DNA of 64,000 nucleotides, from positions 1,178,001 through 1,242,000 of the forward strand of contig NZ_CP019607.1 in the NCBI RefSeq assembly GCF_001998865.1. Reading direction: 5' to 3'. The notes below the pieces were generated by a model. That model searched no databases, was not told where the DNA came from, and saw only the letters and a program-made list of their open reading frames with translations. Positions 35,325 through 44,089 of this stretch are shown piece by piece. Source of the stretch: Tessaracoccus flavescens. GTDB lineage: Bacteria; Actinomycetota; Actinomycetes; Propionibacteriales; Propionibacteriaceae. The position numbers and the translations under genes were made by a program. How positions within the stretch are numbered: the stretch's first letter is position 1; every line of letters begins with the position of its first letter.

Positions 35325-36541
35325 CGGGCTGTCTTTCGGCCTGCGAGTCGGGTGAGCTCCTGTTGGATCTCGGTGATGCGTCGTTGCATTGCGACGGGTT
35401 TGAGGGTGGCCTTGTAGGCGGCTAGTTCTGTTTCCTGGGCGGGGTTGAGGACCCCGGCGGCCAGGAGCCTCTGGTAGGGGGAGCGTGGCTTGTCGTAGAG
35501 GCGTTTGCGGCGCCCTACGGTGTCGGTGGCCCAGCCTTCGGGTTTCTTCGTGGGGGTGAAGAAGTTGAGCCGGTCGTTGACCAGCGGCCATAGCTGGTTG
35601 AGTAACGCGAGTTCGGTGGCGGTGTCGTAGCGGTGGTAGAAGCCGTAGCGGCGCACGAGGTGGTTGTTCTTCGATTCGATGGTGGCTTGATCGTTTTTCT
35701 TGTAAGGCCGCGACCGGGTGAAGAACACCTCTCGTTGGCCGGCCCAGCCGATCAGGTCGTGGTTGATGAACTCCGAGCCGTTGTCACAATCGATCCCGGT
35801 GACCGCGAACGGGACCTGGGCGATGAAGTGGTCGAACGCGGTCCGGATGTGGAGGTGGGCGTTGTTGCGGATGGAGTAGGTGAAGCTCCAGCCGGTGTGC
35901 ATGTCGGTGAAGTTCACGCTGCGGGCGAACTCGCCCTTCAGCGTGGGGCCGCAGTGGGCCACGGTGTCGACTTCGAAGAACCCGGGTTCGGCTTCGACCT
36001 CGTCACCGGCTTTACGCACGGTGATCGAGTTTCGTAGCAGGCTGCCGGGCTTGGTGGCGGTCTTTCCTCGGATCGGGTCCTTCGCCCGCGCCGGTGCGAG
36101 GTACCGGTCGATCGTGGCCGCCGACATCGATTCCAGCTCGGCCCTGACCTCGGCGCTGTAACGGTCCTGGCTAGGCACCAGTTCGCCTTCGGCTTCCATC
36201 GCATCGATCAGATCGCTCATGGATGCGGCGAGGTACTGCCCGCAGCTGCCCCCCGAGGCCGCCCATACCCGCTGCAGGATCAGCCTGGCGTCGTAGGAGT
36301 ACTTACACGCCTTGGTCTTGCGCCGATCGATCACCGCGACCGTCGCGGTGGCCCGTCCCGGGGCCTGTTTCAACCGGGCCACCAACTGCTGGCGGGCATG
36401 GTCACGGTTCCAGCCGGTGATCTCGACCACGTGGTCGAGGATCTGGGACTTGCCCTTCTTCGGGGCCGCGGCATAGGCCTTGGCGTACTTCTTCGTGATC
36501 TCGACTCGGGCTGCCATCGACAGCTTCTCTCCAACCTCCAC
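35255..36541 (-). CDS. rve-type transposase of copy B1 with altered C-terminus
   Basis: 428 aa. N-terminal helix-turn-helix EITGWNRDHARQQLV; DDE core FFEVDTVAHCGP, GIDCDNGSEFINHD, KKNDQATIESKNNHLV. After LAGRKTAR the natural ending is replaced by ~20 residues read from IS256 DNA (RNDQILWMVPGGWGARDAPS). Catalytic residues are untouched. Related along its length to the copy A transposase. Confidence 0.85.
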   Translation of the reverse strand: MEVGEKLSMAARVEITKKYAKAYAAAPKKGKSQILDHVVEITGWNRDHARQQLVARLKQAPGRATATVAVIDRRKTKACKYSYDARLILQRVWAASGGSCGQYLAASMSDLIDAMEAEGELVPSQDRYSAEVRAELESMSAATIDRYLAPARAKDPIRGKTATKPGSLLRNSITVRKAGDEVEAEPGFFEVDTVAHCGPTLKGEFARSVNFTDMHTGWSFTYSIRNNAHLHIRTAFDHFIAQVPFAVTGIDCDNGSEFINHDLIGWAGQREVFFTRSRPYKKNDQATIESKNNHLVRRYGFYHRYDTATELALLNQLWPLVNDRLNFFTPTKKPEGWATDTVGRRKRLYDKPRSPYQRLLAAGVLNPAQETELAAYKATLKPVAMQRRITEIQQELTRLAGRKTARRNDQILWMVPGGWGARDAPSRG

Positions 36542-36630
36542 ACCCCATCGTGGCCGGCCACTGTTTCCCGGGGAAAAGTATGTGAGGTACGGCCCCTTCG
36601 TTCGCGGGGACTATGTATGAGTGTCGTCGT

Positions 36631-38078
36631 CGTTCGTGGTACCTCACTGTCAAGTCCCCGCGAAATGGTAGGCCTTACCTCAGATATTTTTCCCCGCGAA
36701 AACAAGGGTTAGCTGGCCCGGGTTTTGAGGCCGGCGGGGTCGGGTGCCTTCCATGCGATGTGTTGTTCGAGACGGGCTGTCTTTCGGCCTGCGAGTCGGG
36801 TGAGCTCCTGTTGGATCTCGGTGATGCGTCGTTGCATTGCGACGGGTTTGAGGGTGGCCTTGTAGGCGGCTAGTTCTGTTTCCTGGGCGGGGTTGAGGAC
36901 CCCGGCGGCCAGGAGCCTCTGGTAGGGGGAGCGTGGCTTGTCGTAGAGGCGTTTGCGGCGCCCTACGGTGTCGGTGGCCCAGCCTTCGGGTTTCTTCGTG
37001 GGGGTGAAGAAGTTGAGCCGGTCGTTGACCAGCGGCCATAGCTGGTTGAGTAACGCGAGTTCGGTGGCGGTGTCGTAGCGGTGGTAGAAGCCGTAGCGGC
37101 GCACGAGGTGGTTGTTCTTCGATTCGATGGTGGCTTGATCGTTTTTCTTGTAAGGCCGCGACCGGGTGAAGAACACCTCTCGTTGGCCGGCCCAGCCGAT
37201 CAGGTCGTGGTTGATGAACTCCGAGCCGTTGTCACAATCGATCCCGGTGACCGCGAACGGGACCTGGGCGATGAAGTGGTCGAACGCGGTCCGGATGTGG
37301 AGGTGGGCGTTGTTGCGGATGGAGTAGGTGAAGCTCCAGCCGGTGTGCATGTCGGTGAAGTTCACGCTGCGGGCGAACTCGCCCTTCAGCGTGGGGCCGC
37401 AGTGGGCCACGGTGTCGACTTCGAAGAACCCGGGTTCGGCTTCGACCTCGTCACCGGCTTTACGCACGGTGATCGAGTTTCGTAGCAGGCTGCCGGGCTT
37501 GGTGGCGGTCTTTCCTCGGATCGGGTCCTTCGCCCGCGCCGGTGCGAGGTACCGGTCGATCGTGGCCGCCGACATCGATTCCAGCTCGGCCCTGACCTCG
37601 GCGCTGTAACGGTCCTGGCTAGGCACCAGTTCGCCTTCGGCTTCCATCGCATCGATCAGATCGCTCATGGATGCGGCGAGGTACTGCCCGCAGCTGCCCC
37701 CCGAGGCCGCCCATACCCGCTGCAGGATCAGCCTGGCGTCGTAGGAGTACTTACACGCCTTGGTCTTGCGCCGATCGATCACCGCGACCGTCGCGGTGGC
37801 CCGTCCCGAAGCCTGTTTCAACCGGGCCACCAACTGCTGGCGGGCATGGTCACGGTTCCAGCCGGTGATCTCGACCACGTGGTCGAGGATCTGGGACTTG
37901 CCCTTCTTCGGGGCCGCGGCATAGGCCTTGGCGTACTTCTTCGTGATCTCGACTCGGGCTGCCATCGACAGCTTCTCTCCAACCTCCACACCCCATCGTG
38001 GCCGGCCACTGTTTCCCGGGGAAAAGTATGTGAGGTACGGCCCCTTCGTTCGCGGGGACTATGTATGAGTGTCGTCGT
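36631..38078. mobile_element. IS related to copy A (tandem copy B2)
   Basis: 1448 bp, intact, head-to-tail with B1 so that B1's right end meets B2's left end at 36630/36631. Doubled terminal boxes as in B1. The right end lies 5 bp before the -35 box of tRNA-Arg. Confidence 0.85.
36709..37989 (-). CDS. rve-type transposase of copy B2
   Basis: 426 aa, same HTH and DDE motifs as B1 but with the natural ending (EQHIAWKAPDPAGLKTRAS). An internal ATG at 37965 (MAARVEI) is an alternative start. Probably functional. Confidence 0.88.
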   Translation of the reverse strand: MEVGEKLSMAARVEITKKYAKAYAAAPKKGKSQILDHVVEITGWNRDHARQQLVARLKQASGRATATVAVIDRRKTKACKYSYDARLILQRVWAASGGSCGQYLAASMSDLIDAMEAEGELVPSQDRYSAEVRAELESMSAATIDRYLAPARAKDPIRGKTATKPGSLLRNSITVRKAGDEVEAEPGFFEVDTVAHCGPTLKGEFARSVNFTDMHTGWSFTYSIRNNAHLHIRTAFDHFIAQVPFAVTGIDCDNGSEFINHDLIGWAGQREVFFTRSRPYKKNDQATIESKNNHLVRRYGFYHRYDTATELALLNQLWPLVNDRLNFFTPTKKPEGWATDTVGRRKRLYDKPRSPYQRLLAAGVLNPAQETELAAYKATLKPVAMQRRITEIQQELTRLAGRKTARLEQHIAWKAPDPAGLKTRAS

Positions 38079-38082
38079 CGTT

Positions 38083-38111
38083 TTGCCGAACTCTGTCCGG
38101 TTGCGTATAGT
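38083..38111 (+). promoter_or_regulatory. promoter of tRNA-Arg
   Basis: TTGCCG (38083-38088), 17-bp spacer, TATAGT (38106-38111). The tRNA begins 15 nt after the -10 box. The IS B2 end is immediately upstream. Confidence 0.75.
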
Positions 38112-38125
38112 TGTGTCTCGCCCAA

Positions 38126-38201
38126 GCGCTCGTGGCTCAACGGATAGAGCATCTGACTACGGATCAGAAGGTTGGGGGTTCGAATCCCTCCGAGCGCGCC
38201 A
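38126..38201 (+). tRNA. tRNA-Arg(ACG)
   Basis: 76 nt with encoded CCA. Acceptor GCGCTCG / CGAGCGC, D-arm GCTCAACGGATAGAGC, anticodon loop CTACGGA in stem TCTGA/TCAGA (anticodon ACG), T-loop GGGGGTTCGAATCCC. A34 is the expected substrate of TadA (16915). Its 3' end is probably the attachment site used by the adjacent integrase. Confidence 0.97.
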
Positions 38202-38237
38202 GCAAAAGGCCTAGCCAAATGCTTGATGCAAAAGATC

Positions 38238-38262
38238 GGGACTCCCTCGGGAGTCCCTTTTC
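38238..38262 (+). terminator. terminator of tRNA-Arg
   Basis: GGGACTCC / GGAGTCCC with a CTCG loop, followed by TTTT. Confidence 0.85.
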
Positions 38263-38390
38263 GCGTTCATGGGGGCAACCAGCTCGGGAACAGCTTTCGA
38301 GCCCGATTATCCCGGCCCGCCCCCGCCAGCGTTCGGCGTCGTCCCGACGGCGCCCTCACCCGAGGGCGTCCCGACCCAGGGAGGACGAAC

Positions 38391-39179
38391 ATGGCACGCA
38401 AGCGCGGCAACGGCGACGATTCGATCTACAAGAGCGGCGGCCGCTGGTACGTCCAAGGCTCCATCGACGAGGGCGATCGCACGGTCAGGCGCAAGGTCAG
38501 CGCAACCACCAAGACCGCAGCACTGGCCAAGTGGGCCGAGCGCAGGGCGGACGCGGCGCGCGGAGCTCAGCGCCACAGCGAGTACAAGACCGTCGGCGAA
38601 CTGCTGCAGCACTGGATCGACGTACGCTCCCTGGAACTGCGCTACACCACCGTGACCGGCTACCGGCACTCGATCGCGAGCCACCTCATCCCCTACCTCG
38701 GAGCGATGGAGCTCAAGGCCGTGACCGCTGCGAGCGTCGAACACTGGCAGTATCAGCTCAGCGCAGGGAAGAAGCTGTCCTACTCCGCCGTCCATCAGGC
38801 ACGAGTGATCCTGAAGCAGGCCTTCGACATGGCGGTCAGGCACAGGGTCCTGGCGGGCAACCCCGTCACCATCGCACGCGCACCCAAGAAGAAGGCGACC
38901 CGCATCGACCCCATGACAGAGGCGCAAGCACAGCAACTGCTGCGATCCATCGCTCACGACGACGCCCACGCCCGGGTCCGGGTCCTACTGGCCATCACCC
39001 TCGGGCTGCGCCAGGGCGAACTCCTTGCCCTGCGCTGGAAGGACCTCGACCTGACCTCCTCCGAGCCGCACCTTGTCGTTCGCGCCAGCCTCCAACGCCA
39101 AACAGGCAAAGGCCTCGTGCGGGTCGAACCCAAGACCGAGAAGTCTCGACGCACAATTCATCGGGGACCTGTACCTTGA
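38391..39179 (+). pseudogene. tyrosine-recombinase integrase, truncated
   Basis: 262 aa remain of a ~380-residue phage/ICE integrase. AP2-like arm-binding domain (RWYVQGSIDEGDRTVRRKVS), SAM-like core-binding domain (TVGELLQHWIDVRSLELRYT), then the catalytic domain to the first active-site Arg (LGLRQGELLALRWKDLDL). Homology stops at KTEKSRRTI; the H-x-x-R box and the Tyr nucleophile are lost. It starts 190 bp after tRNA-Arg, the classic position for an element integrated at a tRNA 3' end. A GC-rich non-integrase fragment is joined at ~39156. Confidence 0.85.
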
Positions 39180-39250
39180 CGCTGCAGGAATGGCCCACGA
39201 GGTGCTCAGCCCATCGCAGCTGAAGCAGTACAGGGCAGAAGCACGGAGGT
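39157..39250 (+). pseudogene. unknown ORF fragment split by the IS21 element
   Basis: Reads AQFIGDLYLDAAGMAHEVLS then PSQLKQYRAEARR; if IS21 and one copy of its 4-bp duplication are removed, the frame continues at 41586 as WGIVPGTQVEFLGEADQHLD up to a stop at 41697. It has no start (fused to the integrase end). Family not recognised. Confidence 0.4.
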
Positions 39251-39407
39251 TGACGGCGCTCACTGAAATTCCCCAGTTCTGCTCATCGAAATTCCTCACC
39301 CTGGGTCGCTCCGCCGCATGAGGCGGGCCCTCCCCGAGACTGGTGGTCTCTGACCACACACCACCTCGAGGAAGGCCCTTGTTCTTATGCTCTCAGAAAG
39401 GAGCAGC

Positions 39408-40715
39408 GTGGATATCCACGCTCTGAAACGGCAGGGGATGACGATCAGCGAGATCGCCCGCCGCACCAACCATGACCGCAAGACGATCCGCGCGTACTTG
39501 AACGGGGACCGGGTCCCGGGGCGGCGGCAACGCGCCGTGCCGGACTCGTTCGAGGCGTTCGTCGACTACGTGAGCGCGCGCCTATCGGAGGACCCGCATT
39601 TGTGGGCGGCGACGTTGCTCGACGAGCTGCGCCCGCTGGGCTACGCGGGGTCGTATCCGACGTTGACCCGACAGATCCGTGACCGCGGGCTGCGGCCGGC
39701 CTGCGCCGCCTGCGCGCACGTCACGAAGCGTCCGAACGCGGTCATCGAGCATCCGCCGGGTGAGGAGACCCAGTTCGACTGGCTCGAGCTGCCCGATGCG
39801 CCCACGCACTGGGGGTTCCCGACGAAGAAGGCGTTCCTGCTGGTCGGCTCGCTGGCCCACTCGGGGGTTTGGCGGGCGGTGCTCGCCCCGTCGATGGATC
39901 TGCCGCACCTGTTGGCCGCGATGAGCACCTTGCTGCGTCTGCTGGGTGGGCTCACTCGCGTGTGGCGCTTCGATCGGATGCGCACCGTGCTGGACCCGGT
40001 CACGGGGGATCTGACGGCGATGTTCGCCGGGTTCGCGAAGCACCACGGCGTCCAGGTGGTCGCCTGCCGGCCCCGCTCCGGCAACCGCAAGGGCGTGGTC
40101 GAGAAGAATAACCACACCGCCGCGCAACGCTGGTGGCGGACTCTGCCCGACGAACTCACCCTCGAGCAGGCCCAGGCCGGTGTCGAGGCGTTCGCCCGCC
40201 GACAAGACCAGCGACGCCGGGAAGACGTGTCCGGGTGGAGCACCGCGAAGGCGATGTTCGCCGCCGAACGGCTCCGAGCGTTGCCACCGACGGTGTTCCC
40301 GGTGATCCTCACCGAGGAACGCACCGCCACCCGGCAGGCGCTGATCGACTGGCGCGGCAACCGGTATTCCGTCCCACCCGAACTCGCTGCCGGGAAGGTC
40401 GTCGTCCATCACCGCCACGGCAGCGACACCATCGACATCGCCACCCTCTCCGGCGCGGTCCTCGCCCGGCACCGAGTCGCCGAACCGGGCCTGGGGGTCA
40501 CGATCCGCGACACCGGACACGTCACCGCCCTCGAAACGATCGCCCTCGCCTCGGCACCGCCGGGACGCTCCCACCGCCGCAAGGAACGCATCCCACCCGG
40601 CGCCACCGCCCTGCGCGCCGCCGCCGTGCTCACCGGCGCCGCGGAACCGCTCTCGACCGTGATCAGCCTGGCCGCCTACGAGCAGGCCGCGAAGAACAGG
40701 AACACCCTCCCATGA
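39408..40715 (+). CDS. istA: IS21 transposase IstA
   Basis: 435 aa from GTG 39408, chosen because AAAGGAG lies 4 nt upstream and family members begin VDIHALKRQGMTISEIARRT; ATG 39387 is the alternative. HTH (ISEIARRTNHDRKTIRAYL), rve core with EETQFDWLELP (Asp), WRFDRMRTVL (Asp) and NRKGVVEKNNH (Glu), then a beta-barrel domain (WRGNRYSVPPELAAGKVVV). The stop overlaps istB (ATGA). Confidence 0.93.
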   Translation: MDIHALKRQGMTISEIARRTNHDRKTIRAYLNGDRVPGRRQRAVPDSFEAFVDYVSARLSEDPHLWAATLLDELRPLGYAGSYPTLTRQIRDRGLRPACAACAHVTKRPNAVIEHPPGEETQFDWLELPDAPTHWGFPTKKAFLLVGSLAHSGVWRAVLAPSMDLPHLLAAMSTLLRLLGGLTRVWRFDRMRTVLDPVTGDLTAMFAGFAKHHGVQVVACRPRSGNRKGVVEKNNHTAAQRWWRTLPDELTLEQAQAGVEAFARRQDQRRREDVSGWSTAKAMFAAERLRALPPTVFPVILTEERTATRQALIDWRGNRYSVPPELAAGKVVVHHRHGSDTIDIATLSGAVLARHRVAEPGLGVTIRDTGHVTALETIALASAPPGRSHRRKERIPPGATALRAAAVLTGAAEPLSTVISLAAYEQAAKNRNTLP

Positions 40716-41518
40716 CCACCACCACGAACACCGCCGCCAGCGTCTACCAACAGCTGCGCAACCACCTCACCGACCTGAAACTCGCCGACGCCGCCGACGC
40801 CCTCCCGAAGGTGCTCGACCAAGCCCAAACCGAGGGCTGGAGCCTCACCCACACCCTCGAGCACCTCCTGCGCATCGAGGTCACCGCCACCGAAGCCCGA
40901 CGCCTCGCCGGCCGGTTCCGGTTCGCGAACCTCCCCACCGGCGCCACCCTCGACGACTTCGACCTCGACCACGCCTCCGGCATCGACCGAAACCTGCTCA
41001 CCGAACTCGGCACCTGCCGCTACCTCGACACCGCCACCAACATCCTCCTCATCGGCTCACCCGGCGTCGGGAAGACCCACATCGCCACCGGCCTCGGGCA
41101 CGCCGCCGTCACCGCCGGCTACCGCGTCTACTTCACCTCCGCCGCCGACCTCGCCGCCCGCTGCCACCGCGCCGCCATCGAAGGAAAATGGTCCACCATG
41201 ATGCGATTCTTCGCCGGACCGACCCTGCTCATCATCGACGAACTGGGCTACCTCCCGCTGCCCGGCGAGGCCGCCTCAGCACTCTTCCAAGTCATCAACC
41301 AGCGCTACCTGAAGACCTCGATCGTGATCACCACCAACCGACCGGTCGGAGCCTGGGGCGAAATCCTCGGCGACACCACCGTCGCCGCCGCCATGCTCGA
41401 CCGGCTCCTCCACCGCTCCGTCGTCATCACCCTCGACGGCCCCTCCTACCGACTCCGCAACCACCACGCCGCAGCCGACGAACTACGCCGCGCCACAACC
41501 GGCACCAACCTGCGCTAA
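40712..41518 (+). CDS. istB: IS21 helper ATPase IstB
   Basis: 268 aa AAA+ ATPase that stimulates IstA. P-loop GSPGVGKT (114-121), Walker B LLIIDELGY, sensor VITTNRPVGAWGEI. It overlaps istA by 4 bp, the usual coupling. Confidence 0.95.
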   Translation: MTTTTNTAASVYQQLRNHLTDLKLADAADALPKVLDQAQTEGWSLTHTLEHLLRIEVTATEARRLAGRFRFANLPTGATLDDFDLDHASGIDRNLLTELGTCRYLDTATNILLIGSPGVGKTHIATGLGHAAVTAGYRVYFTSAADLAARCHRAAIEGKWSTMMRFFAGPTLLIIDELGYLPLPGEAASALFQVINQRYLKTSIVITTNRPVGAWGEILGDTTVAAAMLDRLLHRSVVITLDGPSYRLRNHHAAADELRRATTGTNLR

Positions 41519-41775
41519 CCTAACCCCGCGACCTGAGGAACTTCGACGAGCAACTCTGGGGAAATTCGCTGAGCACCGTCAAGGTGGGGCATCGTCCCTG
41601 GGACGCAGGTTGAGTTCCTTGGTGAAGCAGACCAGCACCTCGATCTCGAAGCGGGCGAGCTGCGGCCTTGGACTCCGCCGTGCACGTCTGCTGCATGAAT
41701 AGCGGCGTGCTCACTGCGCTCTGATGTCGCCTGTATGCGGACTGGCCGCAGCGTCACCGGGCGCGCGAGACTTCG

Positions 41776-42985
41776 TCAGCCCTCGCTGCTTCGTCTCTCC
41801 ACCAGCCCACGGGCCATAACCTCTGCGGCTCTGGGATGGTCGGAGAGACGGACGGCCAGAGTCCGGATAGCTAAGTCGCTGGGGAGCATGTCGGAGAACT
41901 TCAAGTCCTTTATGGCCCGTTCACTGACTTCAGGCACGACGCTTGCTAGGTCGGTGCCGAAACGCAGTTTGACCAACAGCAGCGCCTCGCGGAGCGCGGC
42001 GGCCGTCGTATCGCTACGAAGAACGAGATGGTCGTTGGTGACGGTCGACATCGAATCGCAGAAATGGGGCGCCACCTCGTTGAGTGCAGCCCAGATCACG
42101 GCGTTTGCCCGAGTACCTGCCCAGGTCCACCATCGTGTCTCCCCATGCGAGTGGAGGAGCGCCGTCCGGTCTGGGTCGAGCCGGTCGGCGAGCTCTTCCC
42201 GCAGTTCGTCCAGCTTCTGCCGTGCACGCCTCGTGAGCTCCACTCCACGCGGCTCCGCGCCCAACAAGGTACGACGCATTGCGTCCACCAATTCGAAGCT
42301 CAACGGCGAAGAGGACCCCATCCAGCGGGCGAGCCCTACACCGTCAGATGGCTCGACGTAAGCCCGCTTTCGATCCCAATCCACGGAGTTCACCGCCCAC
42401 GAGCGTCCTGCCAACGCGATGCGCCGGGGACCTTGCACCTTGGTCAGCAGCACCATCGGGTCCACGGTGCCGATCTCGGTGCGCCCGTGCAGAACCGCCA
42501 CCTGGGGGTCTGATGTGAACACCGACATCAGCTCCATGAAGTGCCGGCGGCCGTAGCGTCCCTCCGCCTCCGGCCCGACCATGAGCATGTCCTGGTCGGC
42601 GTCGAGCCAACCGCGTTCCAGGAGAGTCTCGATCACGAGCACCTCGTCCTCGGGGTCCACGAGGGCGAGGTCTCCGATCCAGTCCCTCCACGTGTGCCGG
42701 CCGACCCGCCGCTCCTGGAGCGTGATCGCCAGTACCTGCTGGGCGGCAATGTGGGCGGGGGTGGGCGGGGCGGTAATCGACTCGACGAATCCCTCGGACC
42801 ACAGCAGGAGCAAGCCTGCAGCCCGGAGCAGTTCCTGGTCGTTGCTTGCGAGCAGCGTGGCGTTGCGGCTGCTTCCGGGACGCCGTCCCGTGCGTCCGAG
42901 GCGTTGGAGGAATGACGCCACGGTGGTGGGCGCTCCCACCTGCAGGACCCGGTCCAGGTCGCCGACGTCGATGCCGAGCTCTAGA
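41776..42985 (-). pseudogene. brxHI: BrxHI helicase, C-terminal half (3' of the IS481 insertion)
   Basis: About 400 residues: HLELGIDVGDLDRVLQVGAP, SFLQRLGRTGRRPG (helicase motif VI), then the Lhr-like C-terminal region to LVERRSSEG. Joined to 44085-45016 by removing the IS481 and one TCTAGA, it restores ATSTLELGIDVGD in frame. The last gene of the BREX type 2 operon. Confidence 0.9.
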
Positions 42986-44084
42986 TGTACTGACCACGGA
43001 GATTGAGTACGCGCGGCGGGTCTGCTGGACATAGGGGAAGACCTCTGAGTGAAGTGTGGGACTTACGACAGAACCCATTTCACGAAACAGAGGTCTTCCA
43101 TGCCCCACCGTAACGCCATACTCACCGAAACCGGACGTCTGCACCTGGCCCAGCTCGTCGTTGACCAGGGCTGGACCCTGCGGCGAGCCGCGGAACGTTT
43201 CGGTGTCGCGGTCAACACCGCCCGCCGCTGGGCGCAGCGTTACCGCGAACAGGGCCTGGCCGGGATGGTCGACAAGTCCTCTCGCCCGAAGCATTGCCCG
43301 CATCAACTCTCGCAGCGCACCGAGCGTCGCATCGTCGGGTTGCGTGTAACCAAGCGCTGGGGCCCGGCCCGGATCGCCTACCACCTTCACCTGAACCCCT
43401 CGACGGTCCACAAGGTCATCAGGCGCTACGGCTGCCCACCCCTGCGATGGACCGATCCTGCTACCGGAGCCAGGATCAAAACCTCACGCGCCGAGAAACG
43501 CCGCTACGAGCACGCCGCCCCCGGCGACCTGGTCCACGTCGACATCAAGAAACTCGGCCGGATCCCCGACGGCGGCGGCCACAAAGTGCTGGGCCGTGCC
43601 GCGGGTACCCGGAACAAGACCAGAACCGCCACGAACCGCCGGCCCGGGTATGCCTACATCCACAACGCCGTCGACGACCACTCCCGCTTGGCCTACAGCG
43701 AAATCCTGACCGACGAGAAGAAGGAAACCGCCGCCGCGTTCTGGCAACGCGCCAACGCCTTCTTCAACGCCGCCGGGATCACCGTGACACGAGTCTTGAC
43801 TGACAACGGCGCCTGCTACCGCTCCAACGCCTTCAAAAAGGCTCTCGGCGACGACATCACACACAAACGCACCCGCCCCTACCGACCCCAAACCAACGGC
43901 AAAGTCGAACGGTTCAACCGCATCATGCTCGAGGAATGGGCCTATGCCCAGCCCTACACCTCCGAAACCCAGCGAGTCGCCGCCTTCGACCAATGGCTGC
44001 ACCATTACAATCACCACCGAGGCCACACCGCGCTCAAGGGACATCCCCCAGCCGCGCGCGTACCCAACCTATCCGGGGTGAACA
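42986..44084. mobile_element. IS481-family element inside brxHI
   Basis: 1099 bp with ends TGTACTGACCACGGAGATTG and TGTTCACCCCGGATAGG (complement), both continuing to GTACGCGCG. Flanked by the 6-bp duplication TCTAGA (42980-42985, 44085-44090), matching the NCTAGN target of IS481. Confidence 0.9.
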
Positions 44085-44089
44085 TCTAG
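43100..44089 (+). CDS. IS481-family transposase
   Basis: 329 aa. HTH (TLRRAAERFGVAVNTARRWA), then rve core with DLVHVDIKKLG (Asp), VLTDNGACYRSN (Asp) and TNGKVERFNRIM (Glu). The stop codon TAG (44087-44089) is not part of the element: it is supplied by the TCTAGA target duplication. Confidence 0.93.
   Translation: MPHRNAILTETGRLHLAQLVVDQGWTLRRAAERFGVAVNTARRWAQRYREQGLAGMVDKSSRPKHCPHQLSQRTERRIVGLRVTKRWGPARIAYHLHLNPSTVHKVIRRYGCPPLRWTDPATGARIKTSRAEKRRYEHAAPGDLVHVDIKKLGRIPDGGGHKVLGRAAGTRNKTRTATNRRPGYAYIHNAVDDHSRLAYSEILTDEKKETAAAFWQRANAFFNAAGITVTRVLTDNGACYRSNAFKKALGDDITHKRTRPYRPQTNGKVERFNRIMLEEWAYAQPYTSETQRVAAFDQWLHHYNHHRGHTALKGHPPAARVPNLSGVNI

Larger units (their letters stand above)
33707..36630. 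mobile_element. IS related to copy A (tandem copy B1), interrupted by IS256 copy 2
   Basis: Without the IS256 the element is about 1448 bp, the same as copy B2, which abuts it directly. Each end has two related boxes containing TACCTCA...CCCCGCGAA: outer and inner boxes at ~33715-33740 and ~33750-33780 on the left, mirrored at ~36562-36595 and ~36600-36622. IS256 copy 2 sits in the last codons of the transposase gene. It differs from B2 at two adjacent bases (CCCGGGGCC here, CCCGAAGCC there). Confidence 0.8.
39251..41581. mobile_element. IS21-family element
   Basis: About 2.33 kb. Ends begin TGACGGCGCTCA and TGACGGTGCTCA and are similar over ~50 bp, including AATTCCCCAG and TCGAAATTCCTCA / TCGAAGTTCCTCA. 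Flanked by a 4-bp duplication AGGT (39247-39250, 41582-41585). Contains istA and istB. Confidence 0.9.
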
